NCBI GenBank assembly: GCA_030841195.1
Contig: JAVEDA010000138.1
Coordinates: 1-6,449 of the forward strand
Direction: 5' to 3'
DNA: 6,449 nt
Source: Actinomycetota bacterium
GTDB taxonomy: Bacteria > Actinomycetota > Actinomycetes > JACCUZ01
In this document: positions 1 through 6,449 of the stretch, in pieces
How positions within the stretch are numbered: position 1 is the stretch's first letter
Layout of the letters: the number at the start of each line of letters is the position of its first letter
Made by a program: the position numbers and the translations under genes
The notes under the pieces: model-generated
What the model was told of the DNA's origin: nothing
Databases searched by the model: none
The model's input: only the letters and a program-made list of their open reading frames with translations

Positions 1-2159
<2,159 letters not shown>

Positions 2160-2166
2160 GCGGGGA

Positions 2167-2186
2167 CTGTGGCGCGATGGCCACGG
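2167..2186 (+). terminator. Weak hairpin just after acnA, possible terminator
   Basis: A 7-bp stem including one G-T pair (2167-2173 with 2180-2186; core GTGGC/GCCAC) encloses a 6-base loop and begins 7 bases after the acnA stop. There is no run of T after it. Terminators without a T tail are common in actinomycetes, but this stem is short, so the call is tentative. Part of the acnA transcript could read into the next operon. Confidence 0.3.
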
Positions 2187-2209
2187 GACGACCCGGACGT
2201 TTCGGCGCC

Positions 2210-2225
2210 GTTACGAACTTGTGAC
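2210..2225 (+). promoter_or_regulatory. Tandem GTTAC-n6-GTGAC pair, possible OmpR-type regulator box
   Basis: GTTAC at 2210-2214 and GTGAC at 2221-2225 are direct half-sites with an 11-base period, about one helical turn. They lie about 24 bases upstream of the possible -10 box for xylF. This arrangement resembles sites of actinobacterial GlnR, MtrA and PhoP, which bind paired GTnAC-like half-sites 11 bases apart. The similarity is by eye and the site is short, so a chance match is quite possible. Confidence 0.3.
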
Positions 2226-2254
2226 TTCCCGGGGTCGGCAGGGATGGGTACGTT
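2226..2254 (+). promoter_or_regulatory. Possible promoter of the xylFGH-ROK operon
   Basis: TACGTT at 2249-2254 fits the loose TAnnnT form of actinobacterial -10 boxes. At a 17-base spacing the -35 position (2226-2231, TTCCCG) is poor, which would suit a promoter that depends on an activator. Transcription would start near 2261, leaving a leader of about 60 bases before xylF. The -10 box overlaps the left arm of the palindrome at 2252-2266. The prediction rests on position and a weak motif. Confidence 0.35.
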
Positions 2255-2266
2255 GTGGTCCACAAC
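2252..2266 (+). promoter_or_regulatory. Perfect 15-base palindrome, likely operator for a repressor
   Basis: GTTGTGG (2252-2258), a single central T (2259) and CCACAAC (2260-2266) form a perfect 7-bp inverted repeat. It overlaps the candidate -10 box and the predicted transcription start, where a bound dimer would block RNA polymerase. It is too tight to fold as an RNA hairpin, with a one-base loop, which favours a protein-binding site. The natural candidate is the ROK regulator encoded at the end of the same operon, but a LacI- or GntR-type protein encoded elsewhere would suit equally well. I saw no second full copy in the window. Confidence 0.55.
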
Positions 2267-2305
2267 ATTCCTGGCGGCCCGAGTGCGGTGCCGCTGTTCC
2301 CCATC

Positions 2306-2312
2306 AGAAGGG
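2306..2312 (+). promoter_or_regulatory. Ribosome binding site that fixes the xylF start
   Basis: AGAAGGG lies 9 bases before the ATG at 2322. The in-frame ATG at 2328 would be 15 bases away, too far. In-frame starts farther upstream, such as the GTG at 2169, would put about 50 residues ahead of the signal peptide. This site therefore supports 2322. Confidence 0.7.
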
Positions 2313-2321
2313 CACCCCGAC

Positions 2322-3440
2322 ATGCGGATGCGAAAGATCGCGGTGGCCGGGCTGGTCGTCCTGCCGCTCCTGCTCACGGCCTGCGGTGGCTCCAGCGGCG
2401 GCTCCGGCACCGGCTCCGGCGGTGGCTCCAAGAGCGCCGCCGCGGGCGGCAAGGTCGGCGTGATCCTGCCGGACGCGGCGAGCTCGCCTCGCTGGGAGAA
2501 CAACGACCGACCGCTGCTGGACCAGGCCATCAAGGCGGCCGGCTACACGGCGATCATCCAGAACGCCTCCAAGGACGTCACCAAGTTCGCGTCACTGTGC
2601 GACTCGATGATCAACCAGAGCGTCAACGTGCTGATGATCGTCAACCTGGACTCCGACAGCGGCGCGGCCTGCGAGAAGAAGGCCCTCGACGCCGGCATCC
2701 CGAGCATCGACTACGACCGGCTCACCCTCGGCGGGTCGGCGAAGTACTACGTGTCGTTCGACAACATCCAGGTCGGCAAGCTGATGGGTGACGGTCTCAT
2801 CGCCTGCCTCGACGCCGCCGGCAAGACCAAGGCGAACATCGTCGAGATCAACGGTGACCCGACCGACAACAACGCGGCCCTGTTCAAGGAGGGCTACGAC
2901 GGTGCGCTGAAGCCGAAGTACGACTCGGGCGACTACACCAAGGTCGGCGACCAGACCGGCAAGTGGGACGCCACGGTTGCCCAGACGACGTTTGAGCAGC
3001 TGTTCACGCAGGCCAAGGGCAAGGTCGACGGCGTGATCTCGGCCAACGACACCATGGCCGGCGGCATCGTGACGGTCCTGAAGAACAACAGTCTGGCCGG
3101 GAAGGTCCCGGTCACCGGCCAGGACGCCTCCGACGAGGGTCTGCAGCGGGTCGTCGCCGGCACCCAGTGCGGCACCGTGTTCAAGGACGTCAAGCTCGAG
3201 GCCAAGGCAGCCGCCGACCTGGCGGTCGCCATCCTCAAGGACGACGGCTCGGCGGACGCCCTGGTGAACGGCACGGCCAAGGACACCCAGGCGAACAAGG
3301 ACGTCGACTCGGTCTTCGCCACCCCGGTGTGGGTGACGCAGGCCAACATCAAGGTCCCGTTCGACGCCGGCTACACGACGGTCGAGAAGGTGTGCACGGG
3401 GCCCTTCGCGGCCGACTGCACCAAGCTCGGTCTGTCCTAG
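2322..3440 (+). CDS. xylF: XylF-type sugar ABC transporter substrate-binding lipoprotein
   Basis: This 372-residue lipoprotein captures a monosaccharide outside the membrane and delivers it to the permease. The signal peptide has Arg/Lys at 2-5, a hydrophobic core and the lipobox LTAC with lipidated Cys at 21. A Gly/Ser-rich tether follows to about residue 45, then a two-lobed type 1 periplasmic-binding fold. Motifs shared with E. coli XylF and Agrobacterium ChvE include RW (57-58), YDR (131-133), VSFDN (144-148), GDPTDNNA (178-185), GDQ (209-211), ANDTMAGG (241-248) and GQDA (266-269). Together these make D-xylose or a similar aldose (glucose, arabinose, galactose) the likely ligand; the exact sugar is inferred. 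The mature part also has six cysteines (93, 117, 162, 283, 358, 366), which may form disulfides. The gene is first in its operon, after a candidate operator, and a strong stem-loop follows it. Confidence 0.9.
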   Translation: MRMRKIAVAGLVVLPLLLTACGGSSGGSGTGSGGGSKSAAAGGKVGVILPDAASSPRWENNDRPLLDQAIKAAGYTAIIQNASKDVTKFASLCDSMINQSVNVLMIVNLDSDSGAACEKKALDAGIPSIDYDRLTLGGSAKYYVSFDNIQVGKLMGDGLIACLDAAGKTKANIVEINGDPTDNNAALFKEGYDGALKPKYDSGDYTKVGDQTGKWDATVAQTTFEQLFTQAKGKVDGVISANDTMAGGIVTVLKNNSLAGKVPVTGQDASDEGLQRVVAGTQCGTVFKDVKLEAKAAADLAVAILKDDGSADALVNGTAKDTQANKDVDSVFATPVWVTQANIKVPFDAGYTTVEKVCTGPFAADCTKLGLS

Positions 3441-3446
3441 CGCGGA

Positions 3447-3488
3447 CGCAGGGGCCCGGTCCGGTAGCGGCCGGGCCGGGCCCCTGCG
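3447..3488 (+). terminator. Strong GC-rich stem-loop between xylF and xylG (terminator or attenuator)
   Basis: A perfect 13-bp stem pairs 3447-3459 with 3476-3488 (CGCAGGGGCCCGG with its complement) around a 16-base loop, part of which can pair again (CCGG/CCGG). It begins 6 bases after the xylF stop. No T run follows, so it could be a T-less actinobacterial terminator, a partial terminator, or a 3' structure that protects the xylF message. Downstream genes of the same system lack a convincing promoter of their own, which favours partial read-through. Confidence 0.75.
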
Positions 3489-3542
3489 CGTCAACGCACC
3501 CGCGGCCTAGGGTGCTGCTCGTCCCATTGCGAACCACGACGC

Positions 3543-3550
3543 AGGCGAGG
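3543..3550 (+). promoter_or_regulatory. Ribosome binding site of xylG
   Basis: AGGCGAGG precedes the ATG at 3555, with GAGG ending 4 bases before it, slightly closer than ideal. A second in-frame ATG at 3564 would be 13 bases away. The start at 3555 is preferred, though 3564 would remove only three residues. Confidence 0.5.
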
Positions 3551-3554
3551 TGCC

Positions 3555-4436
3555 ATGACAACCATGACCACGGAAGCCGGGAACGGAGCAGCGACCGGCG
3601 GGACGCCCCTCCTGCAGCTGCGGGGCGTGAACAAGAGCTTCGGTGCCGTCCAGGTGCTGCAGGACGTCGACCTCACCGTGCGGCTCGGCCGGGTGACGGC
3701 GCTTGTGGGTGACAACGGTGCCGGCAAGAGCACCCTGATCAAGGGCGTCGCGGGCATCCACGCCTTCGACAGCGGCGACTACGTGTTCGAGGGCCAGACG
3801 GTCAGCGTGCACAACCCCAAGCAGGCCAATGCGCTGGGCATCGAGGTCGTCTACCAGGACCTCGCGCTGTGCGACAACCTCGACATCGTCCAGAACCTTT
3901 ATCTCGGCCGGGAGATGCTCTCGACCGGCTTCCTGGACGAGATCTCGATGGAGGAGCGCGCCGCCGAAACCCTGGCGGGCCTGTCCGTGCGCACCGTGAA
4001 GTCGACGCGGCAGAAGGTCGCCAGCCTCTCCGGCGGGCAGCGGCAGACCGTGGCCATCGCCCGGGCTGTGCTGTGGAACTCCAAGCTGGTGATCCTGGAC
4101 GAGCCGACGGCCGCCCTGGGCGTGGCGCAGACGGAGCAGGTGCTGCGCCTGGTGCGCCGGCTCGCCGACCGCGGCCTGGCCGTGATCCTGATCAGCCACA
4201 ACATGACCGACGTGCTGGCCGTCGCCGACGACATCGCGGTGCTCTACCTCGGCCGGCTCACTGCCCAGGTCGACGCCAAGGACGTGAACCACTCCGAGGT
4301 CGTCCAGCTCATCACCGGTGGGGAGCTGGTCAAGGAGGGCGGCAAGGTCGTGGTGACCGATCCGCACGACACCGACCTGGGACCCGATCCAGATGGACCC
4401 GACCCGACGCCCGGCCAGACGGGAGCGCAGTCATGA
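3555..4436 (+). CDS. xylG: Sugar ABC transporter ATP-binding protein, single-domain XylG type
   Basis: This 293-residue cytoplasmic ATPase powers sugar import through the permease encoded next. It has one complete ABC domain: Walker A GDNGAGKST (52-60), Q-loop glutamine 101, signature LSGGQ (158-162), Walker B ending LDEPT with D182 and catalytic E183, and switch histidine 215 in LISHN. All catalytic residues are present. E. coli XylG, AraG and RbsA are about 500 residues with two tandem ABC domains; this protein has one, so it presumably works as a homodimer. Similar short forms occur in actinobacteria and in fructose importers such as FrcA. After about residue 258 comes a polar tail rich in Asp, Pro and Gly with no known role. 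The gene ends in an ATGA overlap with the permease gene, which indicates translational coupling. Sugar specificity cannot be read from this subunit; the symbol follows its neighbours. Confidence 0.9.
   Translation: MTTMTTEAGNGAATGGTPLLQLRGVNKSFGAVQVLQDVDLTVRLGRVTALVGDNGAGKSTLIKGVAGIHAFDSGDYVFEGQTVSVHNPKQANALGIEVVYQDLALCDNLDIVQNLYLGREMLSTGFLDEISMEERAAETLAGLSVRTVKSTRQKVASLSGGQRQTVAIARAVLWNSKLVILDEPTAALGVAQTEQVLRLVRRLADRGLAVILISHNMTDVLAVADDIAVLYLGRLTAQVDAKDVNHSEVVQLITGGELVKEGGKVVVTDPHDTDLGPDPDGPDPTPGQTGAQS
4421..4425 (+). promoter_or_regulatory. Ribosome binding site of xylH inside the end of xylG
   Basis: GGGAG sits 7 bases before the ATG at 4433, a good spacing. It lies within xylG codons and supports this start over the many upstream in-frame codons, which would run through the xylG coding region. 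Confidence 0.65.
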
Positions 4437-5698
4437 CGCAGACCCCGGTGACCGACGAGCCCGTCGACGTCCCGCCCGCACCCCAGCCCAGTGTCCAGGA
4501 AGCCTTCCGCGAGTACGTGGCGCGGGTCCGCGGCGGCGACGTCGGACCACTGCCCGCCATCCTCGGCCTGGCCGTGCTGCTCGTCACCTTCTCGATCCTC
4601 CGGCCGGACACCTTCACCAACTCGTTCAACTTCGCCAACCTGCTGATCCAGAGCGCCCCGGTCATCGTGATCGCGATGGGCCTGGTCTTCGTCCTGCTGC
4701 TCGGCGAGATCGACCTGTCGGCGGGCTATACCGCGGGCGTCGCCGGCGCCGTGCTCGGTGTCGTCTCCACCAAGCACGACCAGCCGTGGTACCTCGGCGT
4801 GATCGCCTGCCTCGCCACCGGCGCCGTGATCGGGCTGGTGATCGGCCTGCTCGTCGCCCGGGTCGGCATCCCGTCCTTCGTGGTCACCCTGGCGGGGTTC
4901 CTCGCCCTGCAGGGCCTGCTGCTCAAGATCATCGGCGAGGGCGGCACGATCCGGATCCAGAGCGAGACCGTGCTGGCGATCATGGCCAAGAACCTGCCGG
5001 TCTGGCTCGGCTGGACGATGTACGTCGTGCTGATGCTGGTCTACGCCGCAGTGACCTTCCGCCAGCTCGCCACCCGGCGGTCCCGAGGCCTGGTGGCGAC
5101 CTCGACCTCGGTGTGGCTCGCCAAGCTGGTCACGATGGCCGTGCTGCTCGGCATCTGCACCTACTATCTGAACCAGGAGCGCAGCCGGAACCCGGCGGTG
5201 AGCTCGATCAAGGGCGTGCCCATCGTGATCCCGGTCGTGCTGGCGATGCTGGTGCTGTTCACCCTGCTTCTCAACCGCACCGTCTTCGGTCGGCACGTCT
5301 ACGCGGTCGGCGGCAACGCCGAGGCGGCCCGCCGGGCCGGCATCAACGTGCCGCGGATCCGGCTGCTCTGCTTCGTCCTGTGCTCGACCATCGCCGCGGC
5401 GGCGGGCGTGCTGCTCGCCAGCCGGGTCAACTCGGTGACCCCGAGCACCGGTGGCGGCGAGACGCTGCTGTACGCCGTCGGCGCGGCCGTGATCGGCGGG
5501 ACCAGCCTGTTCGGTGGCAAGGGCCGTCCGGTCGACGCCATCATCGGCGGCCTGGTGGTCGCCGTGGTGGCCAACGGGATGGGGCTGCTCGACAAGTCGG
5601 CGGCTGTCGTCTACATGGTCACCGGCGGGGTCTTGCTGCTGGCCGCCGGCGTCGATGCCCTGTCGCGGCGACGCGCCATGGCGTCCGGGCGGGGCTAG
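4433..5698 (+). CDS. xylH: Sugar ABC transporter permease, XylH type
   Basis: This 421-residue inner-membrane protein forms the channel of the importer and belongs to the BPD_transp_2 family (RbsC/XylH/AraH). A soluble N-terminus of about 40 residues, rich in Pro, Asp and Val, precedes the membrane part. By eye there are roughly 10-12 hydrophobic segments, near residues 43-60, 76-91, 97-112, 121-141, 145-165, 184-204, 221-241, 258-279, 307-328, 340-356, 367-384 and 388-406. Family marks are EIDLSAG at 92-98, the cytoplasmic ATPase-contact loop AVGGNAEAARRAGIN at 291-305, and GGTSLFGGKG at 355-364. Between about 205 and 255 it has the extra charged loop and helix seen in XylH but not in shorter RbsC-type permeases, consistent with its length beside E. 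coli XylH (about 393). It overlaps xylG by 4 bases and the regulator gene starts 9 bases after it. Substrate is inferred from the set. Confidence 0.91.
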   Translation: MTQTPVTDEPVDVPPAPQPSVQEAFREYVARVRGGDVGPLPAILGLAVLLVTFSILRPDTFTNSFNFANLLIQSAPVIVIAMGLVFVLLLGEIDLSAGYTAGVAGAVLGVVSTKHDQPWYLGVIACLATGAVIGLVIGLLVARVGIPSFVVTLAGFLALQGLLLKIIGEGGTIRIQSETVLAIMAKNLPVWLGWTMYVVLMLVYAAVTFRQLATRRSRGLVATSTSVWLAKLVTMAVLLGICTYYLNQERSRNPAVSSIKGVPIVIPVVLAMLVLFTLLLNRTVFGRHVYAVGGNAEAARRAGINVPRIRLLCFVLCSTIAAAAGVLLASRVNSVTPSTGGGETLLYAVGAAVIGGTSLFGGKGRPVDAIIGGLVVAVVANGMGLLDKSAAVVYMVTGGVLLLAAGVDALSRRRAMASGRG

Positions 5699-5707
5699 CA
5701 GGCGCCC

Positions 5708-6449
5708 ATGACGGTCCTGGCACGGGGCTCGCGCGGGGCGAGGTCCGAGGACGTGCGCCGGGGAAACCTGGCCACCCTGCTCCGCTACGTCCACGTGCAC
5801 GGACCGACCCCGCGCAGCGAGCTGACGACCGTGCTGGGGCTGAACCGCAGCACCATCGGCGACCTCACCGGCGAGCTGGTGGCCGCCGGGCTGCTGCGGG
5901 AGGAGACCGGCCGGGCCGAGGGCGACCGTCGTACGGCGAGCAGCGGCGGCCGGCCGTCGCACGTCGTGCTGCCCGAGTCGCACCGGGTGCAGGTGCTGGC
6001 CGCCGACGTCGGGGTCACCCACCTCACGGTGGCCCGGATCGGCCTCGGCGGCGTGGTGCTGGCCCGGCGGGACCGCAGCTACCGCCGCGGGGCCCGGCGC
6101 CAGCGGGACGTGACGGCCACGATCGCGAAGGTCGGAGCCGAGCTGCTCGCCGAGATGGAGCTGGGCGCCGTGGTCATCGGGGCGGGGGTCGCCGTGCCGG
6201 GCATGGTGCGCCGGCGCGACGGGCAGGTGCGCCAGGCCCCCAACCTCGGATGGCAGGACGCACCGGTCGGAACGGTGCTCGCCCAGGCCTTCGGGCTCCC
6301 GGTGGCGGTCGGCAACGACGCCGACCTCGGCATCCGGGCCGAGCACGTCCGCGGCGCGGCGGCCGGCGTCGACGACGCCGTGTACCTGTCCGGGCACTCG
6401 GGCATCGGCGCCGGCATCATCGCGGGCGGGCTGCCCCTCGGCGGCCGGG
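5708..6449 (+). CDS. ROK-family transcriptional regulator, 3' end outside the window
   Basis: 247 codons are visible and the frame is open at the right edge; the family is about 380-410 residues, so about a third is missing. Residues 17-63 form a winged helix-turn-helix (RSELTTVLGLNRSTIGDL at 36-53, then VAAGLL), followed by a charged linker and GGRPS at 80-84. The sugar-kinase-like domain then begins with DVGVTH at 100-105, PGMV at 164-167, APNLGW at 177-182, GNDAD at 202-206 and YLSGHSGIGAGIIAGG at 226-241. Such proteins bind a sugar or sugar phosphate and release or bind operators. The zinc-binding His/Cys motif expected just downstream lies outside the window. The start at 5708 is 9 bases after xylH with only a weak AGG at 5700-5702, so translation is probably coupled; a GTG at 5753 is a less likely alternative. 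Position suggests local control of the transporter, like Streptomyces rok7B7 beside xylFGH; this is inferred. Confidence 0.93.
   Translation, partial: MTVLARGSRGARSEDVRRGNLATLLRYVHVHGPTPRSELTTVLGLNRSTIGDLTGELVAAGLLREETGRAEGDRRTASSGGRPSHVVLPESHRVQVLAADVGVTHLTVARIGLGGVVLARRDRSYRRGARRQRDVTATIAKVGAELLAEMELGAVVIGAGVAVPGMVRRRDGQVRQAPNLGWQDAPVGTVLAQAFGLPVAVGNDADLGIRAEHVRGAAAGVDDAVYLSGHSGIGAGIIAGGLPLGGR

Noticed and set aside
2219..2224. TTGTGA as the -35 box of the xylF promoter
   Set aside because: It lies 24 bases before the only reasonable -10 (TACGTT at 2249), too far for a sigma-70-type promoter, and no -10 is seen at 16-19 bases.
2169..2321. Upstream in-frame extension of xylF from a GTG at 2169
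   Set aside because: It would put 51 extra residues before a clear lipoprotein signal peptide and would code through the candidate operator and ribosome binding site. The ATG at 2322 has a good binding site 9 bases ahead.
2391..2430. Repetitive GGC/TCC tract after the xylF lipobox
   Set aside because: It simply encodes the Gly/Ser-rich tether common after lipidated cysteines; it is not an independent DNA repeat.
2592..3494. 300-residue open frame on the minus strand across xylF
   Set aside because: It mirrors xylF codons, has no recognisable family and would start inside the stem-loop region after xylF. Treated as a shadow of GC-biased coding.
3508..3513. TAGGGT as a -10 box for a separate xylG promoter
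   Set aside because: It fits TAnnnT, but the -35 position (3485-3490) falls in the terminator stem and has no TTGACA-like sequence. Such a short motif occurs often by chance, so I did not list it, although a minor promoter cannot be ruled out.
4244..6397. 717-residue open frame on the minus strand across xylH and the ROK gene
   Set aside because: It is the antisense of strongly supported genes. Its translation is rich in His, Gly, Arg, Gln and Asp without any recognisable domain, the usual artefact of GC-rich third positions.

Overview
The window is one strand of very GC-rich DNA (third codon positions almost all G or C) with tightly packed genes. The first gene is a long aconitase of the type usual in actinobacteria, and the rest is an ABC sugar importer with an ROK-family regulator. 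All of this fits a high-GC actinomycete (Actinomycetota). The sequence alone does not let me name a genus.

Layout, all on the + strand: (1) 1-2159, the C-terminal three quarters of aconitase (acnA), a TCA-cycle enzyme, open at the left edge. (2) 2160-2321, a 162-base intergenic region with a weak hairpin after acnA, a GTTAC-n6-GTGAC tandem pair, a possible -10 box, a perfect 15-base palindrome (7+1+7) that looks like an operator, and a good ribosome binding site. (3) 2322-3440, a lipoprotein sugar-binding protein of the XylF type. (4) 3441-3554, a short gap dominated by a 13-bp perfect GC-rich stem-loop. (5) 3555-4436, a single-domain ABC ATPase (XylG role, half the usual length). (6) 4433-5698, the membrane permease (XylH role), overlapping the ATPase gene by ATGA. 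(7) 5708-6449, an ROK-family regulator with an N-terminal winged helix-turn-helix, starting 9 bases after the permease and running off the right edge.

Genes 3-7 read as one transcription unit: capture of a monosaccharide, most likely D-xylose or a close relative, at the cell surface, ATP-driven import, and a sugar-sensing repressor encoded at the end of the operon. The repressor plausibly acts on the palindrome in front of xylF, which would make a negative feedback loop. The stem-loop between xylF and xylG is well placed to make binding protein more abundant than the membrane components.

From memory, Streptomyces coelicolor has a comparable group (rok7B7 and xylFGH, around SCO6008-6011) not far from its aconitase gene (SCO5999), so the neighbourhood may be conserved; this should be checked. 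I found no mobile element, CRISPR array, RNA gene or clearly undescribed system. The observations worth a second look are the regulatory sites, the half-size ATPase, six cysteines in the binding protein, a degenerate nucleotide-binding motif in the ROK protein and a short motif in the aconitase linker.
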